From: Nocardioides plantarum
GTDB taxonomy: Bacteria; Actinomycetota; Actinomycetes; Propionibacteriales; Nocardioidaceae
Length of the DNA stretch: 64,000 nt
NCBI RefSeq assembly: GCF_006346395.1
Contig: NZ_VDMS01000001.1
Coordinates: forward strand, 186,001-250,000
Direction: 5' to 3'
In this document: piece by piece, positions 1-8,166 of the stretch
Numbering within the stretch: position 1 is the first letter of the stretch
Layout of the letters: each line of letters starts with the position of its first letter
Position numbers and translations under genes: made by a program
Notes under the pieces: generated by a model
Told to the model about the DNA's origin: nothing
Database searches by the model: none
What the model saw: only the letters and a program-made list of their open reading frames with translations

Positions 1-394
1 AGTGGGACCGGTCGAAGACCCCGACGTAGCCCGGCTCCGGCAGCGCGCGCTCGACGCGCCACAGGAAGTCGTGGCTGCGCTCCTCCTCGGTGGGGGCCTT
101 GAACGAGGTGATCCGCACCCCCTGGGGGTCGAACAGCCCCACGGTGTGGCGCAGGGTGCCGCCCTTGCCGGAGGTGTCCATGCCCTGCAGCACCAGCAGC
201 ACCGAGCGTCGGCCACCGGTCTTGCCCTCGGCGAACAGCCGCTCCTGCAGCTCGGCCAGCTCGTCGCGCATCGCCTCCAGGTCGGCCGCACCCGACACCT
301 TGTCGCCGTCGTAGCCGGGAGCCGCGTCGGTGTCGATGGCGGCCAGGTCGACCGGGCCGGGGCCGAGGCGTACGGCGTCCGCGATGCTGCTCAC
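1..394 (-). CDS. ppk2: PPK2-family polyphosphate kinase (partial, 3' end outside window)
   Basis: N-terminal about 131 residues of a PPK2 kinase, which moves phosphate between polyphosphate and nucleotides. The Walker A motif GMDTSGKGG and the downstream stretch GLFDPQGVRITSFKAP are characteristic of the family. The gene reads off the left edge, so the Walker B and lid regions are not visible. The start is taken as the GTG at 394, giving VSSIADAVRL; an in-frame GTG three codons upstream (403) is an alternative. PPK2 subclass (AMP, ADP or GDP kinase) cannot be decided from this fragment. Confidence 0.9.
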   Translation of the reverse strand, partial: MSSIADAVRLGPGPVDLAAIDTDAAPGYDGDKVSGAADLEAMRDELAELQERLFAEGKTGGRRSVLLVLQGMDTSGKGGTLRHTVGLFDPQGVRITSFKAPTEEERSHDFLWRVERALPEPGYVGVFDRSH

Positions 395-479
395 GTCGCA
401 CACCCTAGTGATGACCTGTGGTGACAGCCGGTGGTGATCGACGAGTGGCGATCGAGGTGGTGCGACGGTGGTGCGACGG

Positions 480-1079
480 TCAGCGGTTGCCGATCAGTCG
501 GCGCACGACGCCGAACACCCCGAGCACACCGAACACGGCGAACCACGGCAGGTCCTTGTAGGGGTTCTCGAACACGTCGCCGGGCTTGAAGAGGTAGTCG
601 CCGACGAACGCGGCGCGGGATTGCTCCGTCAGACCGACCTCGCGGATCTCGTCGTAGGCGTCCCACAGGTCGCTGCCGATCACGGCGAGGTAGGACAGCA
701 CGACGCCCAGCACGATCAGCAGCACCAGCGGGACCAGGCCCTTGCGCGCGGGCCGGCCCGCAGCGGCCTCGTAGAGGAACGCGGCGCCGAACGCGATCAC
801 GAAGCTCGAGATCGCCGTGATGAAGCCCAGCTGGGCCAGCAGGACCGTCAGCACCACGCCACCGAGCACGGCTCCCAACGAAGCGAGTAGGCCGAGACCG
901 ACCCGCTCGCGCGGCTCGGTGACCACCGGGGCGTCCGGGAAGGGCTGGCCTGCCGCAGGCTGGCCTGCCGCGGGCTGGCCTGCCACGGGCTGGCCTGCCT
1001 GGAGCTTGGTGAGGTCCGGCCGGCCGGGGCTCGGCTGGGCCGGGTCGGGCTGGACGGGATCGGAGGACGGGAACGACAC
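480..1079 (-). CDS. Membrane protein with Ala-Gly-Gln-Pro repeat N-terminus
   Basis: 199-residue protein of unknown function. Residues 1-55 are Pro/Gln-rich and hydrophilic and include four tandem AGQP-type pentapeptides. They are followed by about three hydrophobic segments (roughly 62-82, 85-105 and 115-135), a hydrophilic loop with PGDVFENPYKDLPW, and a last hydrophobic helix ending in VVRRLIGNR. The GTG start is supported by AAGGAG just upstream. Its flanks, ppk2 and a GNAT enzyme, give no functional clue. It looks like one of the small Nocardioides membrane proteins with a low-complexity cytoplasmic tail; no family assignment is made. Confidence 0.75.
   Translation of the reverse strand: MSFPSSDPVQPDPAQPSPGRPDLTKLQAGQPVAGQPAAGQPAAGQPFPDAPVVTEPRERVGLGLLASLGAVLGGVVLTVLLAQLGFITAISSFVIAFGAAFLYEAAAGRPARKGLVPLVLLIVLGVVLSYLAVIGSDLWDAYDEIREVGLTEQSRAAFVGDYLFKPGDVFENPYKDLPWFAVFGVLGVFGVVRRLIGNR
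942..1000. repeat. Four-copy 15-bp in-frame tandem repeat
   Basis: Four nearly identical copies of a 15-bp unit (GGGCTGGCCTGCCGC and variants, the last one base short) lie head to tail inside the membrane-protein gene and encode repeated AGQPA pentapeptides. The period is a multiple of three, so copy-number change keeps the frame. Confidence 0.85.
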
Positions 1080-1140
1080 GGAGGGCTCCTTCGGACGGGC
1101 CGGACGGGCCCTGCGGGGGTGGTGGGCGGTGGCCCGGACT

Positions 1141-1875
1141 CTAGAACGACCCTGCCACCGAGTTGTGACATGGCGCGACGTCGCCGATGACCGTAGCGAG
1201 GTCGAGGGTGCAGCCGACGACGGTGTCGACCGACCCGTCGGCCTGGGGCTCGTCGAACCAGAGGCCCTCGACGAAGCCCACCTTGGCCAGCGCGCGGAGC
1301 GAGGCCCGGTTGCGGTGGTCGGGAGCGGCGAAGGCGGCCGTGGCGTCGACCCGGCGCGCCCGCAGGTGCAGCACCCACGCCCACAGGCAGCGGGTGCCGA
1401 CCCCGCGCCCGACCCACTCGGCGCGCCCGATCAGGTAGTCGACCCCGGTCGCGTCGGGGTCAGGCACCAGCAGCGCGTGGTCGGGGTAGTCACGGATGCG
1501 GTAGTCCTGGGCGAACCCCACCGAGCGGCCGTTGACCTCCCACACCCACATCGAGGTACGCGAGGCACCGTCGATGCGGGAGCCGTACTTCGCGGTCGCG
1601 GCCTCGAGGTCGGGGAGGTCGGCGTCCCACCAGCGCAGCACGTGCGGGGCCGCGCGCCACGCCACGACGTCGGGCAGGTCGCCGTAGGTCATCGGCCGTA
1701 CGGCCACGACCAGGTCGGGGTCGACGGCGAAGCGCTTGACCTCGCCCGACAGGTCGACGGCGACGGGGTCGTGCGGGCCGGGCGTCGTACGGCGCGCGGC
1801 GGCCAGCCAGGACTCCCCCGGCGCGACCTCGGTCACCCGGCGGTCGTCGCCGACGAGCACCTCGACGCGGGTCAT
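1141..1875 (-). CDS. GNAT acetyltransferase, AAC(6')-like
   Basis: 244 residues. Residues about 1-55 form a short N-terminal extension. The rest is a GNAT fold resembling the aminoglycoside 6'-N-acetyltransferase and siderophore-type acetyltransferases: VLRWWDAD, then WVWEVNGRSVGFAQDY, the acetyl-CoA loop motif EWVGRGVGTR and DHRNRASLRALAKVGF. The ATG start lies three bases after the stop of the upstream phosphoribosyltransferase gene, so the two are probably co-transcribed. The substrate cannot be read from sequence, and resistance should not be assumed. Confidence 0.85.
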   Translation of the reverse strand: MTRVEVLVGDDRRVTEVAPGESWLAAARRTTPGPHDPVAVDLSGEVKRFAVDPDLVVAVRPMTYGDLPDVVAWRAAPHVLRWWDADLPDLEAATAKYGSRIDGASRTSMWVWEVNGRSVGFAQDYRIRDYPDHALLVPDPDATGVDYLIGRAEWVGRGVGTRCLWAWVLHLRARRVDATAAFAAPDHRNRASLRALAKVGFVEGLWFDEPQADGSVDTVVGCTLDLATVIGDVAPCHNSVAGSF

Positions 1876-1878
1876 CGC

Positions 1879-2373
1879 TCAGTGGGCGAGGCCACCGCGC
1901 CGGTCGACCAGCGGCGGCTCGGTGGACCACGGGAAGTTGATCCACAGGTCGGTGTGGCGCCACACGTAGTCGGCGTGGACGATCGTGCGCGGCTTCTCGT
2001 AGATCACCGCGATCCGGGCCTCGGCCACGTGGTCGGCGAAGAAGGAGCGCACCAGCTCGAGGGTGCGGCCGCTGTCGCTGACGTCGTCGGCGATCAGCAC
2101 CTTGAGCCCCGACAGGTCGATGGCGGCGGGCGTCGGCGGCAGCATGATCGGGACGTCGAGCCGCTCGTCGATGCCGGTGTAGAACTCGACGTTGACCGCC
2201 GAGAGGTTCTTGACGTCGAGCGCGTAGCCCAGCCCCATGCCGAGGCCGAGGCCGCCGCGGGCGATGGCCAGCACCACGTCGGGCTCGAAGCCGGAGTTGA
2301 CGACCTGCTGGGCCAGCTCGCGCACCGCGGTGCCGAACAGCTCGTAGGTCAGGGTCTCGCGCTCGTCGCTCAC
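1879..2373 (-). CDS. Phosphoribosyltransferase (XGPRT-like, type I PRTase fold)
   Basis: 164 residues from the GTG at 2373 (VSDERETLTYELFG); an upstream in-frame ATG at 2421 would add only Arg/Gly-rich sequence without family resemblance. The PRPP-binding motif VLIADDVSDSGRTL is intact, and ARGGLGLGMGLGYAL is the PPi-binding loop region. The C-terminal WINFPWS is common in actinobacterial purine PRTases of this group, which salvage purine bases with PRPP. It is followed after 3 bp by the GNAT gene. Confidence 0.88.
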   Translation of the reverse strand: MSDERETLTYELFGTAVRELAQQVVNSGFEPDVVLAIARGGLGLGMGLGYALDVKNLSAVNVEFYTGIDERLDVPIMLPPTPAAIDLSGLKVLIADDVSDSGRTLELVRSFFADHVAEARIAVIYEKPRTIVHADYVWRHTDLWINFPWSTEPPLVDRRGGLAH

Positions 2374-2430
2374 GCGCAGAGTCTGACGCCCGGGCCGGCC
2401 CCGGCGGAACCCCGGTCTCACTCCGGGTGA

Positions 2431-3141
2431 TCAGTCGGGCTCGGGGGCCTCGCGTCCGGAGGAGGCCAGCTCGTCGCGCACCACCGCGAACGCCAGGCCG
2501 GAGCCGTAGCCCTTGCGGGCGAGCATGCCGACCAGGCGGCGGGTGGCCACGGTGTCGTCGACGCGGGTCAGGGTGCGCAGCTTGCGGCGGACCAGGGCCC
2601 GGGCGGCCTCCTCCTCCTGGGCCGGGTCGACCTCGTCGAGCGCCTCGCGGGCGACCTCGTCGTCGACGCCCTTGCGGCGCAGCTCCTGGGCCAGCGCCCG
2701 GCGGGCCAGCCCCTTGCCGCCGGCCGCACCGCGACCGGAGATCCAGGCCCGGGCGAACGCGTCGTCGTCGACCAGCCCGACCTCCTCGAACCGGTCGAGG
2801 AGGCGCACCGCGATCTCGTCGGGCACGCCCTTGGCGGCCAGCTTGTCGGCCAGCTCGCTGCGCGAGCGGGCCCGACCGGTGAGCTGGTCGAGCAGGATGG
2901 TGCGCGCGACCGACTCGGGGTCGGCGTCCGGCCCGTCGGCTACCGGGTCGGCCGGCGACTTCTCCGGCCAGCGGCTGCGGGGGCGGTTGCGGGGGGCGGA
3001 CCGGCTGCGGTGGTCTCGAGGCTCGTCGCCGGGGCTCCTCGCACCTCGACCGGCGTCGGGGTCAGGGGCGGGGGCGTTGCGCGTCCACGCGGTGACGCCC
3101 TGGTGGACGTCACCGCGCCACGACTCAGAAGTCGTCGACAC
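2431..3141 (-). CDS. recX: Recombination regulator RecX
   Basis: RecX binds RecA filaments and damps RecA activity. The conserved region begins at [19 protein letters not shown] and carries the three-helix RecX repeats ([41 protein letters not shown]). The gene directly follows recA. The start is uncertain. The GTG at 3141 (VSTTSES) overlaps the recA 3' end by 17 bp; the ATG at 3237 would overlap by 113 bp. No other in-frame ATG, GTG or TTG was found before the conserved domain. The N-terminal 75 residues are Arg/Pro/Asp-rich and partly encoded by a REP-like repeat at 3009-3051. Confidence 0.93.
   Translation of the reverse strand: MSTTSESWRGDVHQGVTAWTRNAPAPDPDAGRGARSPGDEPRDHRSRSAPRNRPRSRWPEKSPADPVADGPDADPESVARTILLDQLTGRARSRSELADKLAAKGVPDEIAVRLLDRFEEVGLVDDDAFARAWISGRGAAGGKGLARRALAQELRRKGVDDEVAREALDEVDPAQEEEAARALVRRKLRTLTRVDDTVATRRLVGMLARKGYGSGLAFAVVRDELASSGREAPEPD
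3009..3051. repeat. REP-like element inside the recX N-terminus
   Basis: A 43-bp segment with ends GGTGGTCTCGAGG and CACCTCGACC that match, in the other orientation, the outer ends of the elements at 22107-22198. Its core also matches the 33-bp repeats at 14123 and 14188 (GAGGTGCGAGGAGCCCC). It is read through in frame as part of the non-conserved RecX N-terminus. Confidence 0.7.
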
Positions 3142-4186
3142 CGATCGGGGCGTCGGAGAGGTCGGACAGCGGGTCGGCGGGCTTCTCGACGCTGGGGCCG
3201 ACCCCGAGCTTCTCGAGGATCTTCTTCTCCAGCTCATTGGCCAGGTCGGGGTTGTCCTTGAGGAAGGTGCGGGCGTTCTCCTTGCCCTGGCCGAGCTGGT
3301 CGCCGTCGTAGGTGTACCAAGCGCCGGCCTTGCGGACGATGCCGGCCTCGACGCCGACGTCGATCAGGCCGCCCTCGCGGCTGATGCCCTTGCCGTACAT
3401 GATGTCGAACTCGGCCTGCTTGAACGGCGGGGCGACCTTGTTCTTGACGACCTTGACCCGGGTGCGGTTGCCGACCATGTCGGTGCCGTCCTTGAGGGTC
3501 TCGATGCGGCGCACGTCGAGGCGGACCGAGGAGTAGAACTTCAGCGCGCGGCCACCGGTCGTGGTCTCCGGCGAGCCGAACATGACGCCGATCTTCTCGC
3601 GGAGCTGGTTGATGAAGATGGCGGTCGTGCCGGAGTTGTTGAGCGCACCGGTCATCTTGCGCAGCGCCTGGCTCATCAGCCGGGCCTGGAGGCCGACGTG
3701 GCTGTCGCCCATCTCGCCCTCGATCTCGGCGCGTGGCACCAGCGCGGCCACCGAGTCGATGACGATCAGGTCGAGCGCGCCGGAGCGGATGAGCATGTCG
3801 GCGATCTCAAGCGCCTGCTCACCGGAGTCGGGCTGCGAGACCAGCAGGGCGTCGGTGTCGACGCCGAGGTTGGCGGCGTAGTCGGGGTCGAGCGCGTGCT
3901 CGGCGTCGATGAAGGCGACGATGCCGCCGGCGGCCTGGGCGTTGGCCACCGCGTGCAGGGCGACCGTCGTCTTGCCGGAGGACTCCGGCCCGTAGATCTC
4001 GACGACCCGCCCGCGCGGCAGGCCGCCCAGGCCCAGGGCCACGTCGAGGGCGATCGACCCGGTCGGGATGATCTCGAGGGGGGCGCGCGTCTCGTCGCCC
4101 AGGCGCATCACCGAGCCCTTGCCGAACTGCTTCTCGATGTTGAGCAGCGCGGCGTCCAGGGCCTTGTCGCGGTCTCCACCAGCCAT
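3125..4186 (-). CDS. recA: Recombinase RecA
   Basis: 353 residues, full length. It catalyses homologous strand exchange and activates LexA self-cleavage. Walker A is GPESSGKTT, Walker B is [19 protein letters not shown], and the L2 region [18 protein letters not shown] is intact. The acidic C-terminus ends DAPIGVDDF. No intein interrupts the gene, unlike some mycobacterial recA genes. recX follows with an overlap. Upstream lie a LexA box and a LexA-independent PafBC-type promoter, implying dual DNA-damage control. Confidence 0.99.
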   Translation of the reverse strand: MAGGDRDKALDAALLNIEKQFGKGSVMRLGDETRAPLEIIPTGSIALDVALGLGGLPRGRVVEIYGPESSGKTTVALHAVANAQAAGGIVAFIDAEHALDPDYAANLGVDTDALLVSQPDSGEQALEIADMLIRSGALDLIVIDSVAALVPRAEIEGEMGDSHVGLQARLMSQALRKMTGALNNSGTTAIFINQLREKIGVMFGSPETTTGGRALKFYSSVRLDVRRIETLKDGTDMVGNRTRVKVVKNKVAPPFKQAEFDIMYGKGISREGGLIDVGVEAGIVRKAGAWYTYDGDQLGQGKENARTFLKDNPDLANELEKKILEKLGVGPSVEKPADPLSDLSDAPIGVDDF

Positions 4187-4261
4187 GATGTTGTGTCCTA
4201 ACGTCGGTGTGTCTCGAAGGTGTCTCGGATGGGAGGTCGTCGTCCCGATCTGTCCAGCGAG

Positions 4262-4284
4262 ACGCTAGGGGCGACCACCGACAG
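4262..4284 (-). promoter_or_regulatory. PafBC/RecA-NDp-type promoter of recA
   Basis: On the minus strand: CTGTCGGTG, eight bases, then TAGCGT. This fits the LexA-independent actinobacterial damage promoter motif TTGTCRGTG-N8-TANNNT with one mismatch at the first base. The predicted start of transcription lies near 4255, about 70 nt before the recA ATG. Confidence 0.8.
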
Positions 4285-4349
4285 TCCGCTCGATCGAACG
4301 ACCCGCCTGTGGATGACCGCCTGGGTCAGCGCCCACGAGCAGGCTATGC

Positions 4350-4363
4350 CGAACACACGTTCG
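4350..4363. promoter_or_regulatory. LexA (SOS) box upstream of recA
   Basis: CGAACACACGTTCG, a full match to the actinobacterial SOS consensus CGAACRNRYGTTYG, lies 164 bp upstream of the recA start and about 66 bp upstream of the PafBC-type promoter. Confidence 0.9.
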
Positions 4364-4382
4364 AAGCCATCCGACACGCCGG

Positions 4383-4871
4383 TCAGGCGGGGGAGCGGCG
4401 CGCAACCACCAGGCGTACGACGATCCACGCGACCACCGACACCACGACCACCGCGGCGAACACCCACCACCCACCGACGAAGTCACGGTCGAGCAGGGTG
4501 GGGTTGTCGGGCTTGCGCCCCTTGGCCAGCAGCACCGGGATCGCCAGCAGGGTCACCGACCCCAGCACCACCCCGCCCACGACGAGGGGCGCCCGCACCA
4601 CGGGCGGCACGAACCGCACCACGACGAAGCCGAGCGCCAGGACGACCAGCGCGATCAGCAGGTCGTTGAGCACGACGCCGCCGACGAGGTACTTGGCCGC
4701 GCTGACGAGCTGGCGCGACTGCGTCTGGCGCGAGAGGAACAGGTAGGCGCCGTACAGGCCCACCAGGACGCCGACCGCGCCGACGACGACGCGGACCACC
4801 ACGATCGCGCGGCCAGGCCCCGCCTGAGGTCGCACGTCGGGTCCCGTGTCGGGGGTGCTCGCGCCACTCAC
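4383..4871 (-). CDS. Small membrane protein, last gene of a five-gene overlapping operon
   Basis: 162 residues from the GTG at 4871, which overlaps the stop of the upstream oxidoreductase gene (GTGA). After a Pro/Gly-rich N-terminus come four hydrophobic segments: AIVVVRVVVGAVGVLVGLYG, LIALVVLALGFVVVRFV, LVVGGVVLGSVTLLAIPVLL and WVFAAVVVVSVVAWIVVRLV, ending in basic VARRSPA. There is no recognised family. Position and overlap suggest it serves the membrane-bound molybdopterin oxidoreductase, for example as a subunit or assembly partner; this is inference. Confidence 0.8.
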   Translation of the reverse strand: MSGASTPDTGPDVRPQAGPGRAIVVVRVVVGAVGVLVGLYGAYLFLSRQTQSRQLVSAAKYLVGGVVLNDLLIALVVLALGFVVVRFVPPVVRAPLVVGGVVLGSVTLLAIPVLLAKGRKPDNPTLLDRDFVGGWWVFAAVVVVSVVAWIVVRLVVARRSPA

Positions 4872-6052
4872 GCCTGCACCTCGATGCTGCCGAGCCACTT
4901 GGTCTGCAGCACGCCGGGCCGGTTGGGCGCGATCAGCCGGCAGGGGTAGCCGTGGTCCAGCGCGAGGGCCTCGCCGTCGAGCATCAGCGCCAGCAGCGTG
5001 CGGTCGTCTCCGGCGAACGTCTTCTGCAGCGTGTTGACCGTGTAGTAGGGCCCGTTCTCCTGGAAGGACGACACCGTGACGTCGCTGTCGGCGTCGGCCC
5101 CGACCAGGGCGAGGACGTCGCTGAGCCGTACGCCGGTCCAGGTGCCGTTGGCGCTCCACCCCTCGACGCAGGCGATCGGGAGGGTCTCGGTGCGCTGGGT
5201 CATCGCGAGCAGGTCGGGTCGCGACAGCGCGACGCTCCGCTCGCCGTGGGAGACCTCGAGCCGCCAGCTCTCGCTCGTCGCGGTGGCGGTGACGCCGGCG
5301 GCCTTGGCCGAGCGGTTGACCGGGATGCCCTGTGGGCCGTCGCCGGAGCGCACGCCGAACACCGACACGGTGCGCAGCCACGGAACAGTCGCCCCGGCGG
5401 TCAGCAGGACCGTCGTACCGGCGGCCAGCCAGGTGGTGCGCAGCAGGCCGCGACGCGACATCACGCCCTGGTCGACGGCGGTGGGCCGGTCGTGGGAGTG
5501 CTCGTCCTCGACGTCGTGGAGCAGCGCCTCGCGGATCACGGGCAGCTTGACGGCGATGTGGACCAGCAGGGCGCCGATGGTGACCCAGGCCATCGCGTAG
5601 TGGGCGGGCCGGAAACCGAACTTCCAGACGTACCAGGACGCGGTGTTGGTCAGGCCCGTGACGAGCATGAAGATCGACGAGGCGACCAGCACCAGGATCG
5701 AGACCCGCTCGAGACCGGTGAGGAGCAGCTGCCGGGCGCGCAGCGACGGCGGCCGCTCGAACAGCTTGGGATAGACCGTCCAGAGCTTGACCAGCAGCAG
5801 CGGCACGGACGCCGTACCGGTGACGACGTGCAGGCCCTGGGTCAGGCGGTAGCCCCACGAGGGGCTGGACGGGTACGGGATCGGCTGGGTCGGGTTCTGC
5901 GCGTAGTGGCTGAGCAGGCCGGTGACGAAGCAGACGCCGAAGGCGATGCCGAGGGCCATGCCGATCCGGGCGGCGACGGCCGGGCTGCGCAGGCGCGAGG
6001 TGAAGTGCTCCGGCTTGGGGCCGGGCAGGGTCTGCGGGTCGAGGACCTTCAC
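4868..6052 (-). CDS. Membrane-anchored molybdopterin-dependent oxidoreductase (sulfite-oxidase fold)
   Basis: 394 residues from the GTG at 6052, overlapping the upstream methyltransferase stop. The N-terminal half has about five membrane helices resembling a cytochrome b561-like module, with candidate haem histidines in GLLSHYAQN, QGLHVVTG and LLVHIAVK. Near residue 200 is MSRRGLLRTTWLAAG, which resembles a twin-arginine segment but is internal. The C-terminal half is the sulfite-oxidase/YedY-type molybdopterin domain, with the likely Mo-ligand Cys in LPIACVEGWSANGTWTG and conserved DHGYPCRLIAPNRPG. It is probably a membrane redox enzyme with its active site outside; the substrate is unknown. 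Confidence 0.85.
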   Translation of the reverse strand: MKVLDPQTLPGPKPEHFTSRLRSPAVAARIGMALGIAFGVCFVTGLLSHYAQNPTQPIPYPSSPSWGYRLTQGLHVVTGTASVPLLLVKLWTVYPKLFERPPSLRARQLLLTGLERVSILVLVASSIFMLVTGLTNTASWYVWKFGFRPAHYAMAWVTIGALLVHIAVKLPVIREALLHDVEDEHSHDRPTAVDQGVMSRRGLLRTTWLAAGTTVLLTAGATVPWLRTVSVFGVRSGDGPQGIPVNRSAKAAGVTATATSESWRLEVSHGERSVALSRPDLLAMTQRTETLPIACVEGWSANGTWTGVRLSDVLALVGADADSDVTVSSFQENGPYYTVNTLQKTFAGDDRTLLALMLDGEALALDHGYPCRLIAPNRPGVLQTKWLGSIEVQA

Positions 6053-6720
6053 GTGACCGCCTGCAGCACGGCGACCCAGCGCCCGCCGTGGCAGGTCTGG
6101 TCGACCAGTCGCAGCCCCGCGCGGGCGGCCAGGACGCCGATGTCGTCGAGGCCCACGACCGCCCAGCGGAACCGGCTGCTGCGCGCACCGCCGGCCTCGA
6201 TGGTGGCCCACACGGTCTTGGCCGGTACGCCGGGAGCAGCGACCTCCACGACGATGCGGCCGCGGGACTCGATGAGCTCGCGCACCCGGCTCAGCAGCGA
6301 GATCGGGTCGCCGCCGATGCCGACGTTGCCGTCGGCGAGCAGCGCGGTGGACCAGCGTCCCTCGCCGGGCACGGTGTCGAAGACGTCGAGCTGCAGGGCG
6401 GCCCCGCCGCGCTGCAGGGTCTGGCCGACGGCCTCACGGACCACGTCGATGCCGAGCGCCACGACCCCGCGCTCGACCAGCGCGGCGGTCATCCGACCGG
6501 GACCGCAGCCGACGTCGAGGGTCGGTCCGACGCAGAGGTCGAGGATCGACTGGTCGTGCTCGTCGGCGACCCGGGTCCAGGCGTCCATCGGCATCACGGA
6601 CGGAGCGTCGTCGAGCCCGATCACCGCGCAGGGGTGCCCCTGCAGGGCGTAGGCGAACACGGTCGAGAACGGCTGCGTGACCGGCTCGACCTGCTCCACA
6701 CGGTTCAGCTGATCGGTCAT
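6049..6720 (-). CDS. Class I SAM-dependent methyltransferase
   Basis: 223 residues. Motif I is LDVGCGPGRMTAALVERG and the acidic residue ending the second strand is in ALGIDVV. The fold continues with LLADGNVGIGGDP and RGRIVVEVAAPG. The ATG at 6720 overlaps the stop of the upstream DUF2064 gene (ATGA), and its stop overlaps the next start. The N-terminus, PFSTVFAYALQGHPCAVIG, is unusual and may bind the acceptor. The acceptor is unknown; given the glycosyltransferase partners, a sugar or lipid-linked glycan is plausible. Confidence 0.85.
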   Translation of the reverse strand: MTDQLNRVEQVEPVTQPFSTVFAYALQGHPCAVIGLDDAPSVMPMDAWTRVADEHDQSILDLCVGPTLDVGCGPGRMTAALVERGVVALGIDVVREAVGQTLQRGGAALQLDVFDTVPGEGRWSTALLADGNVGIGGDPISLLSRVRELIESRGRIVVEVAAPGVPAKTVWATIEAGGARSSRFRWAVVGLDDIGVLAARAGLRLVDQTCHGGRWVAVLQAVT

Positions 6721-7409
6721 CGGGCTACCGCCTTCTGCTCGGTCCAGGCCCGCGCGAACCGCGTGGCCGGTGCGGCCGCGGCCACCAGGTCGGCGTCGAC
6801 GGCGGTGTCGACGTCGGTCAGCTCGACGATGTCGCCGACGTCGAGGCCCGCAGCGGTGAGGGCGACCCGGGTGTCGTCGTACGTGGTGGGGGTGGACATG
6901 GGTACGCCGACCAGCGCCGCGGCGTGGGCAGGGTCGCGCAGGGCGAGCACCCACCAGCCGCCGTCGTCGGCGCGACCGAGCACGGCGTCGTGGTCGAGGA
7001 GCCGGGCGGCGACGTCGGCCAGCAGCTCGGGGGTGACCTGCGGGGTGTCCATGCCGACCTGGACGGTGGGACCCGGACCCGCGTCGGCGTGGGCCGCGGC
7101 GAGACGCTCGTCGAAGGCGTCGCCGCGCTGGGGCACCACGGTCCACCGGGTCGTGGGGTCGTCGAGCGTGCCGCGCAGGTCGTCGGCGCGTTCGGCGAGG
7201 TCGAGGTCGCCGGTCAGGGCGATCACCCGGCGGGGCGCGTGGGCGCACGCCGCGAGCGTGTCGAGGAGGGCGGCGGCCGCCAGGTCGGCGGCAGCCCGCT
7301 CCCCCACGCCGGCCGCGAGCCGGGTCTTGGCCAGTCCGGAGACGGGCGCCTTGGCGACGACGAGGACGGTCCACGTGGGCGGCGCCGTCGTGGAGGGGAT
7401 GGCGGTCAT
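6717..7409 (-). CDS. DUF2064 / TIGR04282-family glycosyltransferase-like protein
   Basis: 230 residues. The family hallmarks KAPVSGLAKTRLAAGVG (nucleotide-binding N-terminus), TVQVGMDTPQVT and AVLGRADDGGWWVLALR are present. The fold is that of a nucleotidyltransferase/GT-A (CofC-like), but no reaction is established here. ATG at 7409 overlaps the upstream GT2 stop. It is one of five translationally coupled genes, next to a GT2 glycosyltransferase as is common for this family in actinobacteria. Confidence 0.87.
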   Translation of the reverse strand: MTAIPSTTAPPTWTVLVVAKAPVSGLAKTRLAAGVGERAAADLAAAALLDTLAACAHAPRRVIALTGDLDLAERADDLRGTLDDPTTRWTVVPQRGDAFDERLAAAHADAGPGPTVQVGMDTPQVTPELLADVAARLLDHDAVLGRADDGGWWVLALRDPAHAAALVGVPMSTPTTYDDTRVALTAAGLDVGDIVELTDVDTAVDADLVAAAAPATRFARAWTEQKAVAR

Positions 7410-8065
7410 CGCGACAACACCCTGCCAAAGTCTCGCGCGGTGCGCAGCGTGCCCGTGACCGAGCCGGACACCTTGGACCTCGTGCCCTCCGCGCGGGGGT
7501 GGTAGCTCACGTCGTGCTCGCGGAAGCGCCAGCCGGCCGCGGTCGCCCGCTGCAGCAGCTCGACCGGGTAGCCGAAGCGGCGATCCTCGACGCCGAGGTC
7601 CAGCAGGTCCACGCGCCGGCAGACCCGCAGCGGCGCGATGTCGTGGGCGTCGAGGTCGATGCGGCGGCGCAGCCAGGCGACGATGAGCGCGTTGCCGGCC
7701 CGGGCGTGCCAGGGCCACACGCCGCGGCGGACCGGTCGGCGGCGTCCGACAGCGATGTCGGCGCGGCCGGCGCGCACCTCGGCGAGCAGCGGCAGCACCT
7801 CGTCGGGGTCGAAGGATCCGTCTCCGTCCATGAAGGCCACGTAGGTGTTCGTCGCGGCGAGCAGTCCGGCTTGGATCGCGGCGCCGTAGCCGGGCGTCGA
7901 CTCCGTGACGACCCGAGCACCGAGCTCGCGCGCGACGTCGGCGGTGCCGTCGACCGAGCCGTTGTCGACGACGATGACCGACAGCTCGGCGGGCACCCGG
8001 GGCAGCAGCGCTCGCAGGGCAGCCGCCTCGTCTCGGCAGGGCAGGATCAGGTCGCAGTCGGGCAT
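7406..8065 (-). CDS. Glycosyltransferase family 2 (dolichyl-phosphate mannosyltransferase-like)
   Basis: 219 residues from the ATG at 8065; a longer frame to 8188 lacks family similarity at its start. The GT-A core shows DLILPCRDEAAAL, VIVVDNGSVDGTADVA, GYGAAIQAG and the DXD-type metal site MDGDGSFDPDE, then PLRVCRRVDLLDL and FGYPVELLQRA. Such enzymes move a sugar from an NDP-sugar to a lipid or other acceptor at the cytoplasmic face. First gene of the five-gene operon; promoter presumably in the 101-bp gap shared with the divergent gene at 8167. Confidence 0.9.
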   Translation of the reverse strand: MPDCDLILPCRDEAAALRALLPRVPAELSVIVVDNGSVDGTADVARELGARVVTESTPGYGAAIQAGLLAATNTYVAFMDGDGSFDPDEVLPLLAEVRAGRADIAVGRRRPVRRGVWPWHARAGNALIVAWLRRRIDLDAHDIAPLRVCRRVDLLDLGVEDRRFGYPVELLQRATAAGWRFREHDVSYHPRAEGTRSKVSGSVTGTLRTARDFGRVLSR

Positions 8066-8166
8066 CGTCCCCCGAACGTAGGTGCAGGGGCCTGACGGGA
8101 ACCCACCCCGAAGGCTCCCACCGGGCGTCCGCGGTCGTGGCCGCTCGGTGGCTACTCTCGGCCCCG

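Noticed and set aside
942-1000. Possible CRISPR-like array
   Set aside because: Units are adjacent 15-mers with no spacers, inside a coding gene; no cas gene in the window.
1141-1875. Aminoglycoside resistance gene
   Set aside because: The fold resembles AAC(6') enzymes, but chromosomal actinobacterial relatives have varied substrates and nothing nearby supports resistance.
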